NCBI GenBank assembly: GCA_046052145.1
Contig: JBJOMW010000004.1
Span: forward strand, 148,179-212,178
Reading direction: 5' to 3'
DNA from: Falsiroseomonas sp046052145
GTDB lineage: Bacteria; Pseudomonadota; Alphaproteobacteria; Acetobacterales; Acetobacteraceae
DNA: 64,000 nt
Of the stretch, positions 25,117 through 33,628 are shown piece by piece. The notes beneath the pieces are model-generated. The model did no database searches, had not been told where the DNA came from, and saw only the letters and a list, made by a program, of their open reading frames with translations. Position 1 is the first letter of the stretch. Each line of letters starts with the position of its first letter. The position numbers were made by a program, and so were the translations under genes.

Positions 25117-26139
25117 ATGCCCAACCCCGCTCTGGTCCGGCGCCGCGCGCTGCTCGGCGCTGCCGCGCTGGCGCCCCTCGCCCTGCCCGCCGCCCTGCAG
25201 CCCGCCGCGGCCCAGACGGCGCGCCGCGCCTGGCCGGACCGGCCGGTGCGGCTGCTGCAGGGCTTCGCGGCCGGCGGCGCCACCGACATCGTCGCGCGCA
25301 TCGTCTCCCCGCCCATGGCCGCCGACTTCGGCCAGCCCATCGTGGTGGAAAGCCGCCCCGGCGCGGGCGGGACGCTGGCCGCGGAGGCGCTGGCGCGCGC
25401 GCCGAAGGACGGCCACACGCTGATGATGATCAACAACGGCTTCGCCGTCTCCGCCGCGCTCTATCGCCGCCTGCCCTATGACCCGATCGCCGATGTCGAG
25501 CCGGTGGCGATGGTCGCCTCGGTCGCGCTGGTGCTGCTGGCCGGTCCCGCCGGCGCGCCGGGGGCCATCGCCGATTTCGCGGACCTCGTCCGCCGCGCCC
25601 GCGCCGAGCCGGAGAAGCTGAACGTCGCCACCGTCGGCGTCGGCAGCACCCAGCATCTGGTGGCCGAAGCCGCCCAGGCCGCGGGCGGCTTCCGCCTGAC
25701 CCATGTGCCCTATCGCGGCACGCCGGCCGGGCTGATCGGCCTGCGCAATGGCGAAGTGCAGACCATGGTGGAGCCGATCTCCGCCGTGCTCGGCCAGCTG
25801 CGCGGCGGCGAGGTCCGCGCGCTCGCCGTGACCTCCCGCACGCGTTCGGCCCTGCTGCCGGATGTGCCGACGGTCGCCGAGGCGCTCGGCCAGCCCGATT
25901 TCGACATCGAGACCTGGTACGCCATCGCAGCCCCCGCCGGCACGCCGCCCGAGATCCTCGCCCGCATCGAGGAGGTGACGAATGGCGCGGTGCAGACGCC
26001 GGAGATGCGTGCGCGGCTGCTGGAACTCGGCCTCGCGCCGCGGCCTGCGGCGTCGCGCGCTGAGGTCAGGGCGGCGGTGCAGGCCGAGATCGCGCGCTGG
26101 ACCCGCATGGTCGAGGTGGCACGGATCGAGCGGCAGTGA
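25117..26139 (+). CDS. Bug family tripartite tricarboxylate transporter receptor
   Basis: The 340-residue product has a twin-arginine-like signal (RRRALLGAAALAPLALP) ending at AAAQ, then the Bug fold: WPDRPVRLLQGFAAGGATD, VVESRPGAGGTLAAEALARAP and THVPYRGTPAGLIGL. These periplasmic receptors bind carboxylates for TctAB transporters; no tctA or tctB is nearby. The ATG at 25117 is eight bases after AGGAGG and is preferred over 25111 and 25084. The adjacent amidase gene is convergent. Confidence 0.9.
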   Translation: MPNPALVRRRALLGAAALAPLALPAALQPAAAQTARRAWPDRPVRLLQGFAAGGATDIVARIVSPPMAADFGQPIVVESRPGAGGTLAAEALARAPKDGHTLMMINNGFAVSAALYRRLPYDPIADVEPVAMVASVALVLLAGPAGAPGAIADFADLVRRARAEPEKLNVATVGVGSTQHLVAEAAQAAGGFRLTHVPYRGTPAGLIGLRNGEVQTMVEPISAVLGQLRGGEVRALAVTSRTRSALLPDVPTVAEALGQPDFDIETWYAIAAPAGTPPEILARIEEVTNGAVQTPEMRARLLELGLAPRPAASRAEVRAAVQAEIARWTRMVEVARIERQ

Positions 26140-26143
26140 GTAA

Positions 26144-26180
26144 CGCCCCCGCAAAGCCGCGCGACGGCTTTGCGGGGGCG
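26144..26180. terminator. Convergent terminator, Bug receptor / amidase
   Basis: A perfect 16-bp stem (CGCCCCCGCAAAGCCG / CGGCTTTGCGGGGGCG) with a five-base loop CGCGA fills the gap between the convergent gene ends at 26139 and 26188. No long U-run is present on either strand. The AAGCCG core is shared with the hairpin at 19676-19708. Confidence 0.75.
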
Positions 26181-26187
26181 CTGGCTT

Positions 26188-27576
26188 TCACCCCGCCAGC
26201 GGCGGTAGGCGGCGGTGCCAGTCGGTTGCCTGCTGATAGGCATGGCCCGCCGCCAGCACGCGGGCATCGGCGAAAGCGCGACCGGCGATCTGCATCCCCG
26301 TCGGCAGCCCCCCCTCACCGAAGCCGGTCGGCAGCGCCAGCGTCGGCAGGCCGGTGACGTTGAAGGGCGCGGGCAGTGAGCCGAGTTCGAAGACATGCCA
26401 GCGCGAAGGCGCCTCCAGCGGCGGCGCCTCGGTGGGCTGGGTGACGGTCACCAGCAGGTCGTAGGTGCTCAGCGCCGCATCCATCGCCGCCTGAAGCACA
26501 CGGCGCTGCCGCTGCGCGGCCAGATACGCCGCCGCCGGCACCGTCGCGCCCAGCACCACGCGTTCGCGGAACAGCCGGCCGTAATCGGCGTAGCGCATGC
26601 GCAGCCAGGGCGCGTGGATGGCATAGGCTTCCGAGACCATGATCGTCGCCGCCACGGCATGCCAATCCGCGAGCTTCGGCAGCACCACATCGCCAACCGT
26701 CGCGCCGAGCGACCGGAAGACGCCAAGCGCAGCTTCGAGATTGGCGAGCATCGCGGCGCTCGCCGGATTGTCGCGTTCGTGGAAGTGGCGGATCACGCCG
26801 ATGCGCAAACCCTTCACCCCCGCGCCGAGGCCGGCGGCATAGGGTTCCGGCGCGCGCTGCGCGGAGCCCGGATCGGTCGGGTCATGCCCGGCCATGGCGT
26901 CGAGCAGCAGCGCGCAATCCTCCGCACTCCGCGCCATCGGCCCGACATGGTCGAGCGATTGCGCCAGCGGGAACACGCCGGCGCGGGACACGAGGCCATA
27001 GCTGGGCTTCAGACCCGTCACGCCGCAGAGCTGCGCGGGCGAGCGGATGGAGCCCATCGTGTCCGTCCCCGTCGCCCCCAGCACCAGCCCCGCCGCGAGC
27101 GCGGCCCCGGAGCCGGAGGAGGAGCCGCCGGTGAAGCGCGTGGTGTCCCAGGGGTTGCGCGCCGGCGGCAAGGGCAGGTCGAAGGAGGGGCCGCCGAGCG
27201 CGAATTCATGCGTCGTCAGCTTGCCGAGCATCACCGTCCCCGCCGCGGCCAGCCGCGCGGCAACCGTCGCATCGGCGTCCGGGACATTCCCCAGCAGCAC
27301 CTTCGAACAGCAGGTGGTGGCGATGCCCGCGGTGCCGACGATGTCCTTGTGGGCGAAGGGAATGCCATCCAGCGGGCCGCGCGGCACGCCCGCCATGAAG
27401 CGCGCCTCCGCGGCGGCCGCATCGGCCAGCGCACGCTCCGCGGTCACGCCCACGAAGGCGTTGAGACGAGGATCGGCTTCGGCGATGCGCGCGAGGCTGT
27501 CGCGCGCCAGTTCGACCGGGGAGAGGCGCCGCGCGCGGAAGGCGGCAGCGGCCTCGGCGATGCCGAGCGGGCTCAT
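26188..27576 (-). CDS. Amidase (amidase-signature family)
   Basis: The 462-residue enzyme has the Ser-cisSer-Lys triad: Lys77 in PFAHKDI, the Ser cluster in TGGSSSGSGAAL (about 152-154) and Ser176. The nucleophile motif reads TDTMGSIRSPA, where family members normally have TDTGGSIRxPA; Met174 replaces a Gly that shapes the oxyanion region. It hydrolyses an amide. The overlap with an AtzG-like small gene (ATGA) suggests a two-subunit enzyme like AtzE/AtzG rather than a free amidase. GatA is unlikely because gatB is absent. Confidence 0.9.
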   Translation of the reverse strand: MSPLGIAEAAAAFRARRLSPVELARDSLARIAEADPRLNAFVGVTAERALADAAAAEARFMAGVPRGPLDGIPFAHKDIVGTAGIATTCCSKVLLGNVPDADATVAARLAAAGTVMLGKLTTHEFALGGPSFDLPLPPARNPWDTTRFTGGSSSGSGAALAAGLVLGATGTDTMGSIRSPAQLCGVTGLKPSYGLVSRAGVFPLAQSLDHVGPMARSAEDCALLLDAMAGHDPTDPGSAQRAPEPYAAGLGAGVKGLRIGVIRHFHERDNPASAAMLANLEAALGVFRSLGATVGDVVLPKLADWHAVAATIMVSEAYAIHAPWLRMRYADYGRLFRERVVLGATVPAAAYLAAQRQRRVLQAAMDAALSTYDLLVTVTQPTEAPPLEAPSRWHVFELGSLPAPFNVTGLPTLALPTGFGEGGLPTGMQIAGRAFADARVLAAGHAYQQATDWHRRLPPLAG

Positions 27577-27776
27577 GCGCCGCTATCCGCGGCGGGCAGG
27601 GTCGGGCGGAAGACCGTCGCGGGCTCGGCCGCGGGCGGCATGTCGGGCAGCAGGGCGAGCATGGCGACCAGCTTGGCATGCCCCTCGGCGAGGCTTGCCA
27701 GCGCGTCGGGCGGCAGCGCGTGGCCGGCCTGCTGGAACAACGCGGCAAGCGCCGGTGCGGATAAGGGCTCGGGCAT
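27573..27776 (-). CDS. AtzG-like (DUF4089) small amidase subunit
   Basis: The 67-residue protein has a helix-rich body and the C-terminal motif PATVFRPTLP, which resembles the PAxVFxP end of AtzG/DUF4089 proteins and GatC. AtzG holds the AtzE amidase in its active complex in cyanuric acid degradation. The gene ends inside the amidase start (ATGA), so both are made from one message. Assignment rests on the tail motif, size and position, not on overall identity. Confidence 0.7.
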   Translation of the reverse strand: MPEPLSAPALAALFQQAGHALPPDALASLAEGHAKLVAMLALLPDMPPAAEPATVFRPTLPAADSGA

Positions 27777-27894
27777 GATCGGTCCTCAGCTCTGCAAGGG
27801 CGGAGCGTAGAGAGGTTGGGCTCGGCCGTGAACGGTCGGGAGGCACCGTTAACGAGCATGAATTCTCCTTCAGATTGCATCATACGCCTTTTGG

Positions 27895-27924
27895 TTGACG
27901 TTACCGCATGCGCCTCGTCATAAC
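27895..27924 (+). promoter_or_regulatory. Likely sigma-70-type promoter for the FIST-kinase operon
   Basis: TTGACG (27895-27900) and CATAAC (27919-27924) are separated by 18 bp, in the most AT-rich part of the 27777-27989 intergenic region. A small palindrome GGAAC-G-GTTCC follows at 27926-27936, over the expected transcription start. The FIST start codon is at 27990. No experimental support. Confidence 0.5.
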
Positions 27925-27989
27925 CGGAACGGTTCCCGAAGGACCGTGTCGGCGGTGGTGCCGCGGCATTCCGGGCGCGGAGGCAGCGG

Positions 27990-29192
27990 ATGCGCGTTGG
28001 ATACGGCAGAGGCGCGGATCCGGTTGCGGCGGTCCGCCAGGCGGTCGCAGCGCTCGGCCCCGCCGCCACGCCGCCGGGCATTCTCCTGGCCTTCGCCGGC
28101 GGCAAGCTCGATCCCTTCGCGGTGCGCGCGGCGCTGGCCGATCGCTTCGGCCCGACGCCAGTGGTCGGCGGTTCGGCGGCGGGCGTCATCTCGCGCACAG
28201 GCACGGGCTATAGCGGCCTCGAAGTGGGGCTCGTTGCCTTCGACGACCCGGAGACGATGCCGCAGCTGGTCCGATGCGAGGGCCTCGATGGCGACGAGAA
28301 AAGCGCCGGGGCCGCGCTCGGCCTGCAGGTGCGCCACGCCGTCTCCGATCCGGCGGCCGTGCTGATGTTCTTCGACAGCGTGGCCAGCACGTCGCCGCCC
28401 CGCCTGCATGCCGCAAGTTCGATCGTCGCCGGCTTCAATGAGGGCGCGGGCAACGCCCCGGTGACGCTGATCGGCGGCGGGATGCTGACCGACATGAACC
28501 TGACCAACGCCTGGGTCTTCGACGGCGAGGGGGTCCGCAAGCACGCCGCAGCAGCGCTGATCTTCCCCAGCTGCGTCGAGGCAGCATCCGCAATCCTGCA
28601 CGGATGCCGCCCGGTCAGCACCTTCATGGAAATCACCCGGATCGAAGGCGCGACCGTCTATGAGCTGGATGGGCAGCCGGCGCTGCCGGTGATCGAAAAG
28701 ATGCTCGGCCTGCCGATCGGTGGCGCGCGGGGGGAGGAGCTGTCGCTGGTCGCAACACTCGGCCAGAAACAGGGCGATCCCTTCGCGCCCTATGACGAGA
28801 ACAACTACGTCAACCGCCTGATCCTCAGCGCGAATGCGGCAGAGGGCTCGATCACCCTGTTCGAGCCGGATTTCGAACGCGGCGCGATGGTCCAGATCAT
28901 GAGCCGCGACAACGGGCTGATGCTGGATTCGGTGCGCCGCGGCGTGGCGGTGGCGAACGCCGCCGCCGCACAGCACGACGCGCTGCTCGGCCTCTATATC
29001 GACTGCGCCGGCCGGGCGAGCGCGCGCAGCGGCGCGCCTGTGGAGGAGGCGGAGCTGGTGGTGCGCGGGCTGGATGCGCGCATCCCGCTGCTTGGCTTCT
29101 ATTCGGGCGTCGAGGTGGCGCCCTTTGCAGGTCAGCGCAGCCGGCCCTTGGACTGGACCGGCGTGCTGACGGTGTTACGGAGGCGACGGTGA
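27990..29192 (+). CDS. FIST domain sensory protein
   Basis: The 400-residue protein has FIST_N (about residues 25-210, with VVGGSAAGVISRTGTGYSG and LMFFDSVAS) and FIST_C (about 230-380, ending IPLLGFYSGVEVAPF). FIST proteins are thought to sense small ligands, perhaps amino acids, and often accompany kinases or chemotaxis proteins. GGAGG lies six bases before the ATG. The stop overlaps the kinase GTG start (GTGA), so the two work as a sensor pair. Confidence 0.92.
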   Translation: MRVGYGRGADPVAAVRQAVAALGPAATPPGILLAFAGGKLDPFAVRAALADRFGPTPVVGGSAAGVISRTGTGYSGLEVGLVAFDDPETMPQLVRCEGLDGDEKSAGAALGLQVRHAVSDPAAVLMFFDSVASTSPPRLHAASSIVAGFNEGAGNAPVTLIGGGMLTDMNLTNAWVFDGEGVRKHAAAALIFPSCVEAASAILHGCRPVSTFMEITRIEGATVYELDGQPALPVIEKMLGLPIGGARGEELSLVATLGQKQGDPFAPYDENNYVNRLILSANAAEGSITLFEPDFERGAMVQIMSRDNGLMLDSVRRGVAVANAAAAQHDALLGLYIDCAGRASARSGAPVEEAELVVRGLDARIPLLGFYSGVEVAPFAGQRSRPLDWTGVLTVLRRRR

Positions 29193-30577
29193 GCGAACCA
29201 CGCCCGATCAATATCGGCGCGCTCGAGCGCGAGCTGACCTATTATCGGAGGGAATGCAACGAGCTTGGCGCGCGGCTGCTGCGCCTGCAGGAAGAACAGG
29301 GCCAGGCCTTCCGCGAGGCCCGGCGCAGCCGCACGGTCGCCAAGCTGATCCGGGAAGCGCATCGCCTGGCCGATCACTGCACCACGGCGGAAGAGATCAG
29401 CGCCGGCATGCTCGAAATCATCATCGACAACACGCTCTGCGACCGCGCCGCCTTCCTGCGGCGTGAACCGGCGCCGGACGATGGCGAGATGTTCTGCGTC
29501 ACCCACGCGATCGGCTTCGGCGCGGAGCGGCCGGCCGCGCCCGCCTGCGTGCCCCATGCACCAGACTTCTTCCTGACCACCTCCCGCCCGACGGAGGAGA
29601 GCCCGCCCGACGCGCTGATCGGCATTCTGCGCCTGCCCTATGTGCTCTGGGTGCATGATCGCGCTTCGGGTCACGCGCTGATCCTCGGCAACCGGTCGGA
29701 GGCGAATATCAGCCGCCCCTTCGAGGCCGCCGACCAGGAAATCGCGGAGGGCGCGCTGTCGGTCTATCTCGACGTGCTGCTGCGCAAGCAGGCGGAGGTG
29801 GAGCTGCGCACCGCCAAGGCGGCCGCGGAGGAGGCCAGCGCACAGCGCGCGCGCTTCATCGCGACACTGAGCCACGAGCTGCGTACGCCATTGAACGCCA
29901 TCATCGGCTTTTCCAGCATGATGCTGCCCGGCTCGACCTATCGCCTCACGACCTCGCAGCTGGCGGACAGCGCGCAGCAGATCAACGAGTCCGGCCGTAT
30001 GCTGCTGGAGCTGATCAACGACATCCTCGACTATTCCTCCCTCGCGCGAGTGGCGCCGCAGCTCGCGCTGTCGTGGCAAATGGCCGAGACGCTGCTCGGC
30101 AGCCCGGTGCGGGAGCTCTCGGCGCTCGCCTTGCAGAACCAGGTCGCCCTGGAGGTGACGCCGCCCGATCCGGGGCTCGAATTGCATGTGGACCCGCTGC
30201 GCTTTCGCCAGGTGATGAACAACCTGCTCGGCAATGCGGTGAAGTTCACCGGCAAGGGCGGGACGGTCACCGTCAGCGCCGGATTCGGCGTGGACGGCAT
30301 GGCGGAGGTGACGGTGCGCGACACCGGCATGGGCATGCGGCCCGACGACATTCCCCGCGCGCTGGAGCCGTTCCAGCAACTCGATGGCGGGCTGGCCCGC
30401 AACTTCCCCGGCTCCGGCCTCGGGCTGCCGATCGCCAAGGGCCTGGTCGAGGCGCATGGCGGCACGCTCCGCATCGAGAGCGCCCTCGGCGAAGGCACGG
30501 CGGTGACGATCCAACTGCCCGCATCGGCAGCGCGCCTCCGCCGCACCGCCGACCGCCAGGAGACGGCCGCGGGGTAA
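29189..30577 (+). CDS. Sensor histidine kinase coupled to FIST protein
   Basis: The 462-residue protein has no membrane segment. Residues 10-50 are a coiled coil, 55-195 a GAF-like input region, then HisKA with phospho-acceptor His229 in SHELRTPLNAI. The ATPase domain has N-box NNLLGNAVKFT, G1 DTGMGM and G2 GSGLGLPIAKGLVEAHGG. It should autophosphorylate in response to the FIST partner. No response regulator follows. The last codons and stop lie in a perfect inverted repeat. Confidence 0.92.
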   Translation: MSEPRPINIGALERELTYYRRECNELGARLLRLQEEQGQAFREARRSRTVAKLIREAHRLADHCTTAEEISAGMLEIIIDNTLCDRAAFLRREPAPDDGEMFCVTHAIGFGAERPAAPACVPHAPDFFLTTSRPTEESPPDALIGILRLPYVLWVHDRASGHALILGNRSEANISRPFEAADQEIAEGALSVYLDVLLRKQAEVELRTAKAAAEEASAQRARFIATLSHELRTPLNAIIGFSSMMLPGSTYRLTTSQLADSAQQINESGRMLLELINDILDYSSLARVAPQLALSWQMAETLLGSPVRELSALALQNQVALEVTPPDPGLELHVDPLRFRQVMNNLLGNAVKFTGKGGTVTVSAGFGVDGMAEVTVRDTGMGMRPDDIPRALEPFQQLDGGLARNFPGSGLGLPIAKGLVEAHGGTLRIESALGEGTAVTIQLPASAARLRRTADRQETAAG

Positions 30578-30588
30578 CCCCGCGGCCG
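30564..30588. terminator. Inverted repeat spanning the kinase stop codon
   Basis: CGGCCGCGGGGT and ACCCCGCGGCCG are perfect 12-bp arms around one base; the TAA stop (30575-30577) sits at the centre. It lies between the convergent kinase and desaturase genes and can terminate from either side. There is no U-run. Confidence 0.6.
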
Positions 30589-30620
30589 CCCGGAGCAGGC
30601 GCGGCGGATCAGGCCGCCGT

Positions 30621-31856
30621 TCAGTCTGCGCCCTGCAACTGCGCTGTCGGTCGGTCGGTCGCAGTTCCGTGAGCGCGGCCGATCGTCGCCGGCGCCGTGG
30701 CCGCCAGGCTCTCCAGGCAGCGGTCCACCGCAGCGATCAGGCCCCAGCTTTCGAAGTACCCCGCCGGATAGCCGGGGGAGCCCGCTTCCAGGTCGCCCTG
30801 GCGCGCATGGATGTAGCTGGTCCATTTCCGGGACGCGGGCTTGCGGTGGTGGAAGTCATGGCAGGGCGCATCGCCCACCAGCACGAAGAGCCTGACGAAT
30901 AGATGCACCGTCAGCATCTCCGCCCACCACAAGGTCCAGGCCGCGAAGCCTTCCAGCGTGCCGGCGCGCGCCAATGGCGGCTGGCGGCCGGGGAAGACGC
31001 CATAGGTCGCATGCGCGACGAAATCCCTGTCGCGCGCGGCGATATGGTGCGGTTCGGGGAAGCCATGCTCGACGATGATGCGCCCGACGGTCGCGATCTG
31101 CAGCAGGATCGTCAGCGGCAGCACCCAGGCCAGCAGGAACAGCCAGAACGTCCCGGTGGCGAGCGTCGCGGCCAGCATCGCTGCCCAGGCGCCGCGCGCC
31201 ATCAGGTCATGCTCGCGGTCGCCGCTGAACATGGCCGATTTGATGCGCCGCGACAGGAAGGCCCAGTGGAAGCCGGGCGAGACGAGCCGCAGCAGCATCC
31301 GCCGCCACAACTCCCGCTTGGGCAGGCCTGCCTCAAGCCCGAGCAGGCCGAGCACGAAATCGGCGAACTCGTCTTCCTCCGTCAGCAGCTTCCGGGCGCT
31401 GTGGTGCAGCATGTGTTCGCGCTGGTAGTCGTCGAAGCGCTTGAACAGGAAGAAGGCCGAGATGATGCGGCCGGCGCGGCGGTTCGCCTCGCGCGTCGCG
31501 AAGACGGTGCCGTGCGAGCAATGGTGGAAGATCACCACCTGGAACAGGCCAAGCCCGCAGCAGGTGAAGGTGAGGCCGAGCGGCACCAGCAGCCAGGCCG
31601 CGAGCGGCGGCGCGGCCAGCAGGAAGGGCAGCACCGTCAGCGCCACGCCGGCCAGCAGCCAGGCGATCGAGCCGATCACATAGGAGATCGCGCTGCGCTG
31701 CGGCGCCACCTCGCCCGGTGCAGGGCGGGCGGTGAGCCAGGTGAGGAAGGACTGCACGACACGCGGCAGGCGTGCAGCCATCGCCTCGCGCGGGTTGGGG
31801 TCTGCAAGGGACAGGGCCGAGGGGCGCTCGGCGGCGTGTGGGGGCTGAACGAGCAT
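30621..31856 (-). CDS. Fatty acid desaturase family membrane protein
   Basis: The 411-residue protein has about four to six membrane helices and the three histidine boxes of membrane di-iron desaturases: HHCSH (111-115), HMLHH (148-152) and HDFHH (about 335). It introduces a double bond or hydroxyl into a lipid; whether the substrate is acyl chain or isoprenoid cannot be told. The C-terminal 30 residues are low-complexity. The gene has its own AT-rich upstream region. Confidence 0.87.
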   Translation of the reverse strand: MLVQPPHAAERPSALSLADPNPREAMAARLPRVVQSFLTWLTARPAPGEVAPQRSAISYVIGSIAWLLAGVALTVLPFLLAAPPLAAWLLVPLGLTFTCCGLGLFQVVIFHHCSHGTVFATREANRRAGRIISAFFLFKRFDDYQREHMLHHSARKLLTEEDEFADFVLGLLGLEAGLPKRELWRRMLLRLVSPGFHWAFLSRRIKSAMFSGDREHDLMARGAWAAMLAATLATGTFWLFLLAWVLPLTILLQIATVGRIIVEHGFPEPHHIAARDRDFVAHATYGVFPGRQPPLARAGTLEGFAAWTLWWAEMLTVHLFVRLFVLVGDAPCHDFHHRKPASRKWTSYIHARQGDLEAGSPGYPAGYFESWGLIAAVDRCLESLAATAPATIGRAHGTATDRPTAQLQGAD

Positions 31857-32198
31857 GGTCGCGGATCCTTTTGTTCCGATCGAGACGCCGGACCTCGCAC
31901 CACGGGCGCAGGGCCGGGGCCGCCTCGAGCCGTTTTGGCAACGATCCGGACTTTAAACCAATGGGTGTGATCGCGCTGCCATTTTGAACCTTAGGTTGGG
32001 TTCTGCGGCGCCAACGCGCTCTTTTGGCTCGGTTTTCCCTAGCCTCCCACCGCCATGCCCATCCGCGGACGAGCAGCATTTTTCATGGTAAGTTACGGTT
32101 GCGGCATAAAATTTCTTCTCGCCCGAGCCCTGCCGTGAGCGCTGCTGCGCCGCAGACCCCGGCGCCCAGACCGGCGCGAGAAGAAAGAAGGCGCGTGC
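31857..32198. other. AT-rich intergenic region upstream of the desaturase
   Basis: This 342-bp gap between urtE and the desaturase (both minus) contains the longest low-GC stretch in the window: 31930-31990 (with CTTTAAACC and CATTTTGAACC) and 32080-32120 (TTTTTCATGG, CATAAAATTTC). It probably carries the desaturase promoter and perhaps temperature- or regulator-responsive sites. No open frame in it looks like protein. Confidence 0.4.
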
Positions 32199-32894
32199 CT
32201 AGACGGTCAGCAGCTTCCGCACCGCCGCCTCGTCCAGCGTTGCCGCAGCGCCGGACATGGCGACCTCGCCCCGCACCATCACGGCGATGCTGTCCGCCAA
32301 TTCGCGCGCGAAGTCGTAATACTGCTCGACCAGCACCACCGCCATGCCGCGGTCGCGCGCCAGGTGGCGGATGACGCGCGCGATGTCCTTGATGACGGAG
32401 GGCTGGATCCCCTCCGTCGGCTCATCGAGGATCAGCAGCCGCGGCCGGGCGCAGAGCGCGCGCGCAATCGCCAATTGCTGCTGCTGCCCGCCCGACAGGT
32501 CACCGCCCCGCCGGCGCAGGAACTGGCGCAGGATGGGGAAGAGATCGAAGACCTCGCTATCCACCTTCGACCCGCGCGGCGCGGCGGCCAGCGCCGTCTC
32601 CAGATTCTCCTGCACGGTCAGGAAGGGGAAGATCTCCCGCCCCTGCGGCACATAGCCAAGGCCGGCGCGGGCGCGTTCGGCGGGCGGCAGCGCCGTGATG
32701 TCGCGCCCTTCCCAGACGATCCGCCCGGCCTGCACACGCTCGATCCCCATGATCGCCCGCAGCAGCGACGACTTGCCGACGCCGTTGCGCCCGAGCACGG
32801 CCGTCACCTTCCCCGCCTCGGCCCGCAGCGATACGCCGCGGAGGCAGCGGCTGGCGCCGTAGGACAGGTCAATCTCCGCGACGTCCAGCATCAT
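32199..32894 (-). CDS. urtE: Urea ABC transporter ATP-binding protein UrtE
   Basis: The 231-residue ATPase has Walker A GRNGVGKS (35-42), signature LSGGQQQQLAIARAL and Walker B LLILDEPTEGIQPS. EGIQPSVIKDI is characteristic of UrtE within the LivF-like group. It powers urea uptake with UrtD. It overlaps urtD by ATGA and is the last gene of the urt operon. Confidence 0.95.
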   Translation of the reverse strand: MMLDVAEIDLSYGASRCLRGVSLRAEAGKVTAVLGRNGVGKSSLLRAIMGIERVQAGRIVWEGRDITALPPAERARAGLGYVPQGREIFPFLTVQENLETALAAAPRGSKVDSEVFDLFPILRQFLRRRGGDLSGGQQQQLAIARALCARPRLLILDEPTEGIQPSVIKDIARVIRHLARDRGMAVVLVEQYYDFARELADSIAVMVRGEVAMSGAAATLDEAAVRKLLTV

Positions 32895-33628
32895 CGCCCC
32901 AGATAGACTTCAACGACGCGCTGGTCGTTCTGCACATGGTCGATCGAGCCTTCCGACAGCACCGATCCCTCATGCAGCACGGTGACGCGACAATTCAGGG
33001 CGCGCACGAACTCGAGGTCGTGCTCCACCACCACCACGCTGCGCCGGCCTGCGATGCGCGCGAGCAGCGCCGCCGTGTGCTCGGTCTCGGCATCCGTCAT
33101 GCCCGCGACCGGCTCGTCCACCAGCAGCAGGTCGGGGTCCTGCATCAGCAGCATCCCGATCTCGAGCCATTGCCGCTGCCCGTGGGAGAGGATGCCCGCG
33201 GCGTCCAGAGCCCGCTCCGTCAGGCCGATCTCCTCGAGCGTCGCTGCGATCCGCGCCTTCGCCTCGCCGGTTAGGGCCCAGCGCAGGCAGGAGAGCGGAT
33301 CGCGCGGCGCCTTCAGCGCCAGCTCCAGGTTCTCGAACACGGTCAGCGCGTCGAAGACGGTCGGCTTCTGGAATTTGCGCCCGATGCCGAGATTGGCGAT
33401 CGCCGCCTCATCCATGCGGGTCAGGTCGCGGTCGCCGAAGCTGACCGTGCCGGCGGTGAGGCGCGTCTTGCCCGTGATGACGTCCATCATCGTGGTCTTG
33501 CCTGCGCCGTTCGGCCCGATCACCGCGCGCAGCTCGCCGGGATCCACCACCAGCGCCAGGTTGTTCAGCGCCCGGAACCCGTCGAAGACGACCGAGACGC
33601 CGTCGAGGTAAAGCCGCCGCCCCTTCAT
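32891..33628 (-). CDS. urtD: Urea ABC transporter ATP-binding protein UrtD
   Basis: The 245-residue LivG-like ATPase has Walker A GPNGAGKT (38-45), the UrtD-type signature ILSHGQRQWLEIGM and Walker B LLLVDEPVAGM. Starting at 33628 creates an ATGA overlap with urtC. The frame is open upstream but only inside urtC. It works with UrtE under the UrtB-UrtC channel. Confidence 0.95.
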   Translation of the reverse strand: MKGRRLYLDGVSVVFDGFRALNNLALVVDPGELRAVIGPNGAGKTTMMDVITGKTRLTAGTVSFGDRDLTRMDEAAIANLGIGRKFQKPTVFDALTVFENLELALKAPRDPLSCLRWALTGEAKARIAATLEEIGLTERALDAAGILSHGQRQWLEIGMLLMQDPDLLLVDEPVAGMTDAETEHTAALLARIAGRRSVVVVEHDLEFVRALNCRVTVLHEGSVLSEGSIDHVQNDQRVVEVYLGR

